20,563 nucleotides of DNA. It comes from Dissophora ornata. Its lineage: Eukaryota > Mortierellomycota > Mortierellomycetes > Mortierellales > Mortierellaceae. Below, piece by piece: positions 1 through 9,119 of the stretch (positions within the stretch are counted from its first letter, which is position 1; each line of letters starts with the position of its first letter). The stretch lies in contig MU617094.1 of assembly GCA_025201705.1 (NCBI GenBank), positions 3,254 through 23,816 of the forward strand. Reading direction: 5' to 3'. The position numbers and the translations under genes were made by a program. The notes below the pieces were generated by a model, which saw nothing but the letters and a program-made list of their open reading frames with translations, was not told the origin of the DNA and did no database searches.

Positions 1-20
1 TCTCTCTCTCTCTCTCTCTC
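1..20. repeat. TC dinucleotide microsatellite
   Basis: Ten uninterrupted TC units open the window. The repeat may extend beyond the left edge, so its true length is unknown. Confidence 0.95.
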
Positions 21-1084
21 ATTTTTGCTCGTTCACACATGCACACCATTTCTGTCGCACCGCTTTCTACTTTGTTCACACTTTTTGATTGCTTGATTTT
101 GTTCTCAAGATACAACAAGCCTTTCGACCCTTCCTAAAGAGTAAAAGACTAATGAAGAAGGATCCACGGGAGAGCTACCGAGAGTTTTATCGTAAACACG
201 CTTTTATGAGGAAGAGTACATTCCTGTCTATATCAATCTACTTACGAGTTGCGTGTCCCTCTTCTCCTTCGTCTCCTTGATGTCCCAATATTTCTGTGTC
301 ATACGCTTTGACTCTTGCCAAGAGGCGATAAGACGCCTGTGCTGGGCAAAATCTCCTTGTAAAACATGCATGGATTTTCCACTGGTAGGAGGCATCCTGC
401 CTTTGGTCCGAAAAAGCACAGAAGTCGAAGAAATCGATTGCACTATACTGATCAAACGAACGCTGCTCAATGTAGAGCTCGCGAGTCGACTGCCAAAAAA
501 AAAATAAAAAAAAAAAATAAAAAAATACATTGATTCCATGCACTCCCTCTTAGTTCCTTGACATGTATCCCAGGCTTTTCCTTCTGGGATTTTCAATTTG
601 CCGTAAAGTCCAGATTCATTGCAACGAGACAGGAGACAAGCGGATGCTGGTAATCTATTTATGGCGTAGGTCAGACAACTGCCACTACCCCATTTCGCCA
701 GAAAATGTTGAAGCCAGTCGTACATCCATCTCACCCAAGGTCAACTAGGACTCAACCAGGGCTCATTCACCATTTGAGTCGTACTAAATTATATGAATGT
801 TTATACCTTTTCGGAGGTGGTCCGAGGGGCGGTGGACTAGGGAAAGTAATTACGAGCCTGAGATGAACAGGTGGTGGCAGAGTTGAGAGATAGATAGACA
901 CGCACACGCACAGAGGCGAGCAGGAGGGTCGATCTTAAAGCCAGTCTGGACCATCTCTTTGAGTAAGCAGGACTACGACTCGCAAATCAGACTCAGTCAC
1001 ACTACCACCGAAACATCTCAAAACTACTGCAGCGCGTCAAGGAGGAGGCCATGACGTGGGTTAACACTCTCGAATCCAAGTGTC
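21..1084. other. Intergenic stretch without a supported gene
   Basis: No open frame here has a recognisable domain. Frames of 60 to 170 codons occur on both strands between 89 and 750, overlap each other, and several start at TTG or GTG rather than ATG. An A-rich run with scattered T (495-525) interrupts them. One speculative plus-strand reading starts at the ATG at 152 and could splice near 216 to about 322, but it matches nothing I know. The right end holds the 3' end of the minus-strand ArfGAP gene. Confidence 0.6.
495..525. repeat. A-rich homopolymeric tract
   Basis: Runs of A broken only by single T residues. Low-complexity DNA with no evident function. Confidence 0.9.
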
Positions 1085-1090
1085 TTTATT
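1085..1090 (-). terminator. Poly(A) signal of the ArfGAP gene
   Basis: TTTATT on the plus strand reads AATAAA on the minus strand, about 185 nt past the ArfGAP stop codon at 1276. It is the first perfect hexamer noticed downstream. Confidence 0.55.
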
Positions 1091-1275
1091 CTTGATTCTC
1101 TACCCCTACGACTGAGTTGTGCAGAACGGGAATCGATAGACTTGTAAAGGTGCAGCAATCCATTTCTTCCTAGCCCTTAGTAGTAATTGTACCGCGCCTG
1201 CATATCTTGAAACATATCGGTCAGCTAGGAAAAGTAACAAAAGCATTATATTATCGTTAACAACAACAGTCCGTT

Positions 1276-3598
1276 TCAAATTCCAAAGTGCATGTCCATG
1301 AAATCTGCGTCTCCAACATCGAATGGACATGGTACCTTTCCAGCCCCTGTTTGGACGGCATTCTTCAACGTGGTCAGATCTGCTTGCCCGAGTTTCTTGG
1401 CCAAGTCTGAGCCTGAAATATTGCTGAGTGAAGGCAGTGAAACTAAATTGCGGCACGATCCAAGAAAAAAGTGTCAGTCCCAGGCTCCAGTTGAGTCATC
1501 GAGCACAGTTAAAAAATATGGTATTCGCTTACCATCGCTGCTAAGAGTAAGAGTGGGCGATTCATCAGGTCGACCGAAATACTGGTTACTACTGATACTT
1601 GTTGCACCTGAAAATGATTGCAGGCGACTGTTCGCTTCAGTCTGTGCGTCCGCATCGTAATTGTTGCGTCCGAAATATTGATCCGACGATATTGCCTTTT
1701 GGTTGCCAAACTTTTCCCGAGCAGCTGTCACGTTTTCTGCTTGATGCATTAAACCATTACTGTATGAGTGCCAAGAGGATTATACTGACCTGATCGATGC
1801 ATGATATAGGTCTACAAAAACAATCCCTACCTTCTACTTGAGGAGAGTAGCTGCCTCCTGTATTTCCAAATCCTGACCGGGTACTGGAGGGCTTCGAAGA
1901 AGGTGCGGCCCCGAAACCCATGCGGCCCATGCCCATGCCCAAGCGCTCAACTTCCTCAGTGGATACCCTAGACTTGTCTGCAGTGTTGGCTTGATAGTAG
2001 TTGGAGCTCACTGAACTAACGTTGCCTTGAGGAGCTTTAGCAGCCTCCTCTCTAGCTTTCTCGGTCGCCAACTTTTGCAACCGCTCCTCCTCTACGGCTT
2101 CAAATCCAAGTTTCTCGATCCGCTCAGCCTCAGCCTTTGCACGGGCCTCAGCCTCCTCGAAACTGATGCCACCAGTCTTCTTTGCTCCCAGCTTCATAGG
2201 CTTGGAAGCTGTGCCTGTCTTGCGAGCGGAGGTCAGGGTCGATTTGACTGGGCGAGAGACAGTCGAAGAGGTGCGTGCAATGGAACCGAATCCTACAGAA
2301 GGAGGTGCTGCGGTTTGCGGTGAAGTTGCACTTGACACCGATGCCTTTTTGGGCTGGTTCCAATTATCGAAAAAGTCATCGTCTGCACTTGCTGTTGCTG
2401 GCGTTGACACTGCAGATTTAGTGATGGAATCTTCCGCGGGTTGTTCAAGGTCTTGTCTGCCAGGGTGATTAGATGTGTTTTGAAAATGCAGACAAGTTAG
2501 AATGCGTAATGCCACATCCAGCGATGAGGTTGGAACGAGATTACCAGCGACTGGAAAATCAAACGCCACCAATCAATTGGAGTGATAAACGGCCGAAACG
2601 CATGCGGACTAGATAACAAAAGGCAACTTACACCTGCAGGTCTTCTTTGACCTTCTGAGCAAGTTTTTCCTTGTAGGCAATCCCGATCTTGCTCGAGTAC
2701 TTTGTCTTTGCGTCCTTGGTGTCTGAGCCTGGATACTTGCTAAAGTACTCTCGCGCTGCAGCGTTGCCTCCGACGGTCATAGCCCGCAGCTGCTCCCATG
2801 TCCACTTATCCAGCACCGTCGATCTGTATGACAAATTGCATCGGATAAACGGAAGATTTGTGCAGTACAGTTAGCACGAGTCACGTTGAGAGCCTGGCTA
2901 CAGACACGGAGGTCCGCGCACAGAAGCAGTCGATGGTGGAGGATCCACGAATGGTACCTCTCTCTACCCACCCCGCCCGAATTCACAAACTCCCGCTACG
3001 TTTGTCGAAAAATGGAACACCGACGCTGCATAAACTCTGTATGCTCCCTCGAGATTGTGCCACGTAAATGTCACCAGCCCCTTACGAGACTTGTCCTCCT
3101 TCCAGAAGAACGTCCGCTATCTTTTTCATCTATGCTCGACAAATTTGCAGTGGGTAGAGGTGATTGGAAATGGCACCTACCGCACAAAGCTGACATGGGT
3201 GCCAAAGCTACGATGGAGGGCGCCACAGTCCGTGCATAAAAAGATGCCGAATGGAATGCTTGTCCAGCAGTTTTGGTCAATGCTTGCATGGCAGTCGAAG
3301 CAGTTCTAGTTTGTAGAACGGGACAAAGATCCATTTCTGCGTCAGTATCGGAAAAAATGATGTGGCCTTCAATTGCTGGGAGGGCGATAGAATAAAGCCA
3401 TTCCTGGCCGATTGCCCAGTCCCCAGTGCCGAATTCCTTCGCTCCTCTCTGCGCATTGCATTCCTCATGGAGTGTGGGTGAGGGCTCTCACGAGTCTGTG
3501 ACTGACTTGTGCGGGGCTACGACCAGTACCTTGTTCGCTCGCTGCAGGGATAGCTTCTTAAACACGTCCTGGATCTCTTGCTTGGTCGGTTCAGCCAT
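1276..3598 (-). CDS. GLO3: ADP-ribosylation factor GTPase-activating protein, ArfGAP2/3 (Glo3) type
   Basis: Activates GTP hydrolysis on Arf, in this family during COPI coat cycling on Golgi-to-ER vesicles. Six exons on the minus strand: 3598-3530, 3305-3181, 2823-2632, 2456-1831, 1736-1533 and 1442-1276. All phases agree and give 460 residues, close to the family length. The ArfGAP zinc finger is at residues 25-50 (Cys25, Cys28, Cys47, Cys50), followed by the presumed arginine finger Arg55 in the LHR motif and by the conserved FVRSTVLDKWTWEQLR segment. Residues 190-280 hold a KLGAKK motif and a charged coiled region typical of the coatomer-binding part. Two Glo3-type ISSxQYFGR motifs lie at residues 353-361 and 385-393. 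The start fits the family N-terminus (EIQDVFKKL). Odd point: the zinc-finger spacer is two residues longer than usual and lacks the KNP(T/S)W consensus. The gene is divergent from a small zinc-finger gene. Confidence 0.92.
1737..1742 (-). other. NAGNAG tandem splice acceptor of ArfGAP intron 4
   Basis: On the minus strand the intron that starts at 1830 (GTAGGG) ends in AAGCAG. Either AG keeps phase 1, so the two products would differ by one alanine. CAG was used in the gene model because YAG is the commoner acceptor. Confidence 0.45.
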
Positions 3599-3729
3599 TG
3601 AAAGAAAGGATGGTTTGTGTTTACTCGGGCAAAGTGGAGTAGAGGGAATGAGAATGAGGGAAAGGACCAAGCTCCTCGAATTTGCGCTCTTTTTTTAAAG
3701 GAGGAACAGCTCTTCCCATGCTTTTCCCA

Positions 3730-3780
3730 GTCACCAGTGCCCGTCAGTGGTGACAACCAATTTTTCTCACTGGTGACAAC
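3730..3780. promoter_or_regulatory. Repeated TGGTGACAAC elements with a CCAAT box in a divergent promoter
   Basis: The 399 nt between the two divergent start codons (3598 and 3998) hold TGGTGACAAC at 3748-3757 and again at 3771-3780. An inverted partner GTCACCAGTG at 3730-3739 exactly mirrors CACTGGTGAC at 3768-3777. A CCAAT pentamer lies between the two direct copies at 3757-3761. Clustered copies of one short motif in a shared promoter suggest binding sites for a transcription factor. The factor is unknown, and this is inference. Confidence 0.4.
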
Positions 3781-3997
3781 TCCTCCGCAATTCTTTCTGC
3801 TCTCTCCACATTCTCCTCCCCCAGTCACAGTTGCTGATGGACAACTTTCACCATTCTCCACACTCATCAGTAACAGAGAAGTTCTCCCGACTGTCTGCCT
3901 TCTAGTAGTTGCTGACCTCCTGAAACAGGAAAAGTCTGTGTGTGACCACCGAGCTCTTCGGCATCACCTTAGGCGTGGGTATTTTTTTATTTGTGAA

Positions 3998-4334
3998 ATG
4001 ATTAAGGATTGCACCGAATGCAAGCAGGCATTCGACTCGACCTTGAAGTTGCGCGGGCATTTCCAGGGTTATCACCCAGCCGCTGTTACTGTCACGGTAT
4101 ACGAGAGTAAGCACAACAACACACCATTATATTAGCGCGCGTCGACAGGTAATTCAAATATCCACGATGACTTAAAAGCCGTCTCGCCAGCTTGATAACA
4201 CGTCAATCGCAGGGACGACGATACCATTGTATTACAGACTACGTGGCCCTGAGAATGAGCAGATCCAAACTCTGTTCGTCGTTGGAGCATTGCAGCTAGT
4301 CACGAGGCACATCCCCAAAGCCGTGGCTCAATAA
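3998..4334 (+). CDS. Small C2H2 zinc-finger protein, two exons
   Basis: Exon 1 is 3998-4106 and exon 2 is 4213-4334. The intron (106 nt, GTAAGC donor, CGCAG acceptor) joins phase 1 to phase 1 and gives 76 residues. Residues 5-26 form a textbook C2H2 finger, C-x2-C-x12-H-x4-H, with the structural Phe at 12 and Leu at 18 in the right places. It is followed by TVTVYE and, after the splice, TTIPLYYRLRG. From memory, Mortierellaceae carry many proteins that begin with such a finger and a VTVYE strand but are longer, so this may be a shortened member or a remnant. The ATG has A at -3. The frame is open upstream to 3617, but that part looks like leader. DNA or RNA binding is possible but unproven. 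It converges on the membrane-protein gene, with stops about 140 nt apart. Confidence 0.6.
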
Positions 4335-4355
4335 TACAGTTCGCAAAAGTCTAGC

Positions 4356-4374
4356 TTTATTTTCACTCTTTATT
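4356..4374 (-). terminator. Two poly(A) signals for the tetraspan membrane-protein gene
   Basis: TTTATT at 4356-4361 and 4369-4374 read AATAAA on the minus strand, 100 to 118 nt past the stop codon at 4474. They lie only 20 to 40 nt beyond the stop of the convergent C2H2 gene, so the two transcripts probably overlap at their 3' ends. Confidence 0.6.
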
Positions 4375-4473
4375 ACTTGGGTACACAGCAACGTGTTATA
4401 TATATGTGTGTATATTCGTGGGGGCTAAAGATACGAGAGGCACCAGAGGGTGTCAAAAAAGAGGACGTACCCC

Positions 4474-5192
4474 TCAGATCTCGTATAGCCCTTGCTCGTA
4501 ATTGAGCGCAACACCCTTCTGGAAGGGATACAACCGCATGCGAACATAGAAGCGCCATACGACAAAGTACAGGTACAGGTTCAACACATAGTCGACGATC
4601 AGGCCTACGATGAAGAGCTCGATGAACGTGTCGATTGGAGTGTTGCAGTAGAATGCTGCACTAGTGCCTTCGGGCGAATAACCCTTGTCGTCGACCGCAC
4701 CCCAGCACTCGGCGGAAATTAGCTCCTTGTTCGACTCGAGCTGGAAGGCCATGGTGCCGATTCTAGCAGTCGCCAGAAACGCGACCAGCCATTGGACAAA
4801 GATAAACATCCTCGTCATCATGTACGACCACTATTTCGGAGGCGAAGGCGACACCATTAAAAAATAACAAAAAGAGAGAGAGAGGATAAGAAATTTTAGA
4901 AATGAGTAAAACGAATATCAGCAAATCCTTGGCATGGAAGGAAAGTGCCAAAAAAAAAAAAAAAAAACTTTTTGAACATTACGTTGCAGAGACCGAGGAA
5001 GGCAATACCGGCTGTCACGGCTTGGATGACAGAGAATCCAGCGAATAGGAGGGCCATGGTCGACGAGAAGAAGTAAGCTCCCCACAGGAAGAGCAAGATT
5101 CCTCCGATGGCATTGATCAAAACGACCAGGCCAGCGAGCCACATTGCACCTCCACGGACAGGGAAACACAGACAGCAGTTGTTGCACCACAT
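4474..5192 (-). CDS. Four-transmembrane-segment protein of unknown function
   Basis: Two exons on the minus strand, 5192-4983 and 4830-4474, joined in phase 0 (GTAATG donor, AAATAG acceptor, 152-nt intron), give 188 residues. The N-terminus is a cytosol-type Cys-rich motif, MWCNNCCLCFPVRGG, which may be a palmitoylation or metal-binding site (inference). Hydrophobic segments are seen at about residues 15-42, 45-69, 76-97 and 134-165. Between helices 3 and 4 is a polar loop with two cysteines (after SAE and FY) that could form a disulfide. The C-terminus is basic then polar (RMRLYPFQKG to LYEI). A short Cys motif, then PVRGG, then four helices recalls small fungal membrane proteins of unknown function. 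I cannot name the family. The splice is supported because the joined reading keeps helix 3 intact. The intron holds an 18-nt T run on the sense strand. Confidence 0.8.
4950..4967. repeat. A18 homopolymer inside an intron
   Basis: Eighteen consecutive A residues on the plus strand, which is T18 on the coding strand, about 15 nt after the 5' splice site of the membrane-protein gene. Prone to length error in sequencing and in replication. Confidence 0.9.
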
Positions 5193-5549
5193 TGTTGATG
5201 TTGAGTTGTGTTATTTGTCCAAGAGAAAAGAGTAATAAAAGGTTGAATGGTCAACCAAGACGAAAAGAAAAAAAAAAGGTCGTTATAGAATAGAGCGAGG
5301 CGATGATGGCTTCAAAAGAGATATCGCCAAGGTGCAGCTGTTGGAGGAAACAGTTGTCGAGATGAAAATGGGCCGATTGTTGTGAAAGGTGACTATCGAG
5401 AACCAAAAGCAGGAAGGGGAGGAGCGACCGGGACCCTGCGGATATGATATGAAGAACAGATAGTCGTAGATAGATTTTGCTTCAGCGTAGGGGATTACAA
5501 ACACGAAAAACGTAATGGAATTTGAGGAAGAAAGAAACTGAAAGCAGTT
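5193..5549. other. Leader or intergenic DNA, no supported gene
   Basis: Upstream of the minus-strand tetraspan gene. It contains an A-rich run near 5268-5277 and short unrelated open frames on the minus strand with no recognisable motif. Probably promoter and 5' leader. Confidence 0.5.
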
Positions 5550-5747
5550 TTAAATGGAGCGAAAACGTGCGAGGTCGTTCAAGAGCAGGTCGTAAGGATC
5601 GTGAAAGAAGGAGCCGGGGGCAATAATCATACAATTCACAACAATGGCAAAGAGGAGGTAGGGGGAGACAAGGAGTGAGGAGACAAGAAGCGAGGAGGAG
5701 AGGTATGTACGATATATAAGAAATGCAGTGCCCCAGAGCGTGGCCAT
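5550..5747 (-). CDS. Possible small membrane protein, 65 residues
   Basis: An ATG-started frame on the minus strand encodes one long hydrophobic stretch (about residues 17-45) followed by a polar tail, PGSFFHDPYDLLLNDLARF. Many codons end in C or G as in the neighbouring genes. The frame stays open upstream of the ATG to a TTGCAG at about 5762, so this could instead be the last exon of a longer gene whose upstream exons I could not find. It lies about 360 nt behind the start of the tetraspan gene on the same strand. I do not recognise a family, and a chance frame is quite possible. Confidence 0.28.
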   Translation of the reverse strand: MATLWGTAFLIYRTYLSSSLLVSSLLVSPYLLFAIVVNCMIIAPGSFFHDPYDLLLNDLARFRSI

Positions 5748-6884
5748 CGGACACTTGTAGACTGCAACCTCTCCTTACGACATGTTGACATCTGCCGTCA
5801 GGTTGTTGGTTCGTTTTCTCTTCCGTCTGTTAACGCACAGTGTGTACAAAGGACGCGAAGGGCTACAACGGGAAACTGCTGCTGGCGTACCTGATCAGAC
5901 CTGTGATCTGTCATTGCATGCTGGGCAGATAATTTTAGACACTCCGACCATCATATGGTTCATGCTGGCGCTGTTGTTTGGTTAGCTGGAATACGGGTTG
6001 GGAGTAGCATGATCCGCGTACAAGTAGAAGCTGCTAATATTTATTTGTTGTTGTTTTTTATCAAGAACAAAGTATAAAAAAGGGGGGCACAGACCAGCTG
6101 ACAGCAGACACGACGTGGCGCGGGTGACGATGACAGAGCGACAGGACGGCCAGGAACGCGGTTTTCTCCTAGCATGCGGAAAAAAAATGTTTTTTTTTTA
6201 CCCCTATCTTGTGAACCCTCTGACCTTGCACCTGCATTCAAAAGCAAACACAAGCAATAAACAAGGGCACACAAACCTCAGGTCTTGGTTGCGGGAAAGG
6301 GGGATGGGGTGATGGATCATCCTATCCTTATATTTTAACGTTCCTTGATAAATAGGGAACGGAAGATCAACAAAAGCCCAACTTTCTCTCCCTCGTTGGT
6401 TTTTGCGCGTCTGACCAACAGACTATTTATCGCTCGATCAAACATCACCCACTCATTTACACACGTCTTACGATTGTGGAAACGCGATCAGCCTGTTAAG
6501 ATCGCATGGACTTCCTAGAGGTCATTCTCAACTTGTTATAAAGATCACGCCTGGGCACGCCATTCTACGGTATAACAGTATGCTTAAATCGTTCAGTGTT
6601 TCAATTGCACATCGAATTGGGCTTTTTAAAAAGGAAAGATACCTTGTGTGGACCATGTAACTGCGGACAAACCGAGATTCTCATATCGTGGTACCAAGTT
6701 AGAGTCAGCAATTAGAACTTCGGACCATTAGAAATATCGTAGCAAAGGTAAAAGGATGATGGGCGGAGCAAAGCAGTCGTTGATTTCCTTGGGACTGGGC
6801 TCTGTTCAAGGAATCACATCCTGGCCATGACTTTGAAAGAAAGAACAATACAAAGTTTCCATGGCGTTCTTTGCATGCATGCGA
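5748..6884. other. Long intergenic stretch without a supported gene
   Basis: No domain-bearing frame seen. It contains short homopolymers (A7 and T10 near 6180-6200), AATAAA at 6256-6261 with no gene assigned to it, and two small hairpins: CGTTCC/GGAACG arms at 6339-6344 and 6356-6361, and GCGATC/GATCGC arms at 6484-6489 and 6500-6505. The right end is the promoter of the first T5orf172 gene. Confidence 0.55.
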
Positions 6885-6891
6885 TATAAAA
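6873..6891 (+). promoter_or_regulatory. TATA box with an adjoining GCATGCATGC palindrome
   Basis: TATAAAA at 6885-6891 lies 47 nt before the chosen ATG (6938), a good distance for a TATA box with a short leader. The ten-base palindrome GCATGCATGC at 6873-6882 ends two bases upstream of it and may be a factor-binding site. This TATA also helps to reject the ATG at 6861, which is upstream of it. Confidence 0.55.
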
Positions 6892-6937
6892 GGAGTCATC
6901 GACTGCTTCTCACTCTTGTCTTTTGTCCGTTCATCCC

Positions 6938-9100
6938 ATGCTTAAAATTCTGCCCATCCAAGAAACTTCCGTTTCAGACCCTGCAAAGAAAGATGACCGT
7001 GCTTCTCAAATCAACGGTAGTGTTAAAGTTGATAGCTGCTTATGAGCTCTGCAGCCTCATTATGAACTCACTTAACGTTGAGTATCGTGCTAGATGACAC
7101 TCTCGATCATGCCGGCAGTGAAAATCGTATACACAGCCGAGATGGTGTTGTGGATGCAATCAAGATAGCGGATACAGCGTTGCTAGGCTCACTCATCCAG
7201 ACCGCGGCCAAACTGTCGCTTCACGATCAAGAAGAGGAGTTATGCGACGCACCTGCCAATCAATGCACGATATTGACCGGCGAATATAATGATACAGCTT
7301 CGTTCGACACGTCGTCGTTTTACAGCTGCCTGGATAGTTTTGACAAAGTCGATTGTTTCAACAACGAACCTGCTTCTGAGGATGAGAACTTCACTATTTT
7401 GGACGGCAGTAGCGTGGAAAAGAACCTCCACGATACCCATCATATCCAGGACCCCGCTCCCAAGGATGCCGACGACAATGACAGGCGGCCTGTGAAAAAC
7501 GATAGTGCTGGATTAGATATACCTCATTCCGAATCCATACCGACATCAAGTATGGGTCTATGCCTCGACAAAAATGAGTCATTTATCACTCCCGAGGCAG
7601 AGTCATCGGCATCCATTGACAAAGAATCATATGGAGGTTCAAACAGTCATGAAGTGCCATTCGAGACAAATTCCAACGTGTCGATGCCTCGCATCGACTC
7701 AGCCCTGGTGGATGAATCGCACGTCCCAGAAGCCGCCCTGAATACCTCAGACATCAGCAAAGAGCACGCAAAGGTAGTTCCGCCAAAAGAGCACGGCAAA
7801 CGATGCGAGAGCGATCATATCGGCGATGCAAATTTCCGAGAAGGCAGCAAGACGAAAGACACTCTATCGCTTGAGAACGGAAATGGCGAGATTGGCGCAG
7901 TTGCGTTGGACCAGTTTGTCAGTGTAAAGGCGAAGTCACGCAAGGGATGTCGCATCAGCAAGGATACTACGGCTTCTGATACGAAGGACACCAAAGAGGA
8001 GTCCATCGTCAGTCCCGGCCCCGCAGAGCTTTCTGAAAGTCGTGACAATTATGAGCCTGATGGTATTCCTTCGAGGGAACCTCAAGGGCCAGGTAACTCC
8101 ATACGCATTACGGTTGAAAAAGAAGGTCACAGGCGCCAACCACCTGTCCGTGGAGAACGCTGCGAGAATAGGTGTCCTCACTTTCACGTCTTGGAGCATG
8201 AATGGTGCACCGACAACTCGACGTGTAAAAAACTGCACAAGGCAAAAAACGAGAAATTCTTTCCAAAGTTTGTGGATGTTCCGAAGCCACTACCGTTGAG
8301 ATGGTTTGGGCTGAAGGACCTTAATGCAATTGAGAGTCGTCCAGACATTAAGAAGCGGTGTGGCGACTTGGAGTATCAAGAGGAATTCTTAGTCAACTCA
8401 GATGGTAAGTTCTATCGGACACGCCTTATTCAACTCGTTTGAGAGTGCGACCGATATAGTCTACTGATACATTATGCCTTCTCTATGTATAGTCTGGATT
8501 GATAAGGATAGGAAGTTTGATAAAATTCGCGAATTTATGGGAAAGAGCCGCCCTGACTATAAATCCAACACCAAAGGAAATGACCCTGGACACATCTACG
8601 TTTTTAAACTTGGTACGTTACTTGCTCCTCTCCGGTGTCAATCTGTTGATGTACGAGCATCACCTTATTACTAAACATCATCTATTTTGCGTCGGTGGCT
8701 AGTATACAAAGACAAGACTCTCTATAATATTGGTGTGGCAAATAACGTGTACCGACGTATAATGCAAAAGGAAACCGGGTGCGGTTACAAGGCTGAAAAC
8801 ATTTGGCTCTTTCCTCGGCAAACAGCGTGTCTTGGCCAAGAGGGATTCAACCCGGACAAAAAGTTACGCTTCAAGTACCTTGCTGAGAGTCTGGTGCATT
8901 CCCATCTGAAAGCACTGGATCTGCATTACAAGAAATTCAAATGCCCGAACGCTAACGCCAAAGGTCATCCACGCCATTCGGAGTGGTTCCGCCTTAAGCC
9001 CGGTAGGCATTGCGCGCCTGGGGACGAAGAAGCTTGGTTGATCTCGATCATCGAGCATTGGGTCAGACTGGTGGAATACTACTATCCCTATGTGGCATAA
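6938..9100 (+). CDS. T5orf172 (GIY-YIG superfamily) domain protein, first of a tandem pair
   Basis: Four exons, 6938-7016, 7094-8404, 8493-8612 and 8703-9100, all joined in phase 1, give 635 residues. The first intron (77 nt) ends in CTTAAC...GCTAG. The start was chosen because only this ATG enters exon 2 in the correct phase and it follows a TATA box. Residues 1-370 are acidic, Ser/Asp/Glu-rich and look disordered. A Cys/His cluster follows (Cys383, 387, 398, 404, His408). The C-terminal domain, about residues 495-600, has GHIYVF (496-501), YNIG (511-514), VYRR (519-522), a Glu at 565 in AESLVHSHL and SEWF (596-599). This is the pattern of T5orf172, the domain of S. pombe Mug113-like proteins and relatives of GIY-YIG nucleases. 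Nuclease activity is not established: the YIG position is weakly kept and the usual RT after the glycine is VA. Poly(A) signal at 9114. Confidence 0.85.
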
Positions 9101-9113
9101 TTGGCGCTACATG

Positions 9114-9119
9114 AATAAA
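9114..9119 (+). terminator. Poly(A) signal of the first T5orf172 gene
   Basis: AATAAA begins 13 nt after the stop codon at 9100, so the 3' leader is very short. Confidence 0.6.

Noticed and set aside
89..543. Overlapping frames on both strands near the left edge
   Set aside because: Three or more frames look equally plausible, several lack an ATG start, and none has a known motif.
2541..2572. Upstream acceptor TTTTCCAG for ArfGAP exon 4
   Set aside because: Its phase does not fit either possible donor of exon 3. The acceptor at 2457 with the GTAAGT donor at 2631 fits exactly.
4107..4148. Shorter 42-nt intron in the C2H2 gene
   Set aside because: It is in phase but unusually short and leads to a stop after 15 codons. 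The acceptor at 4212 gives the more protein-like TTIPLYYRLRG reading.
6861..7097. Plus-strand frame starting MAFFACMRYKRSH
   Set aside because: It starts upstream of the TATA box and runs in a different frame from the T5orf172 exon.
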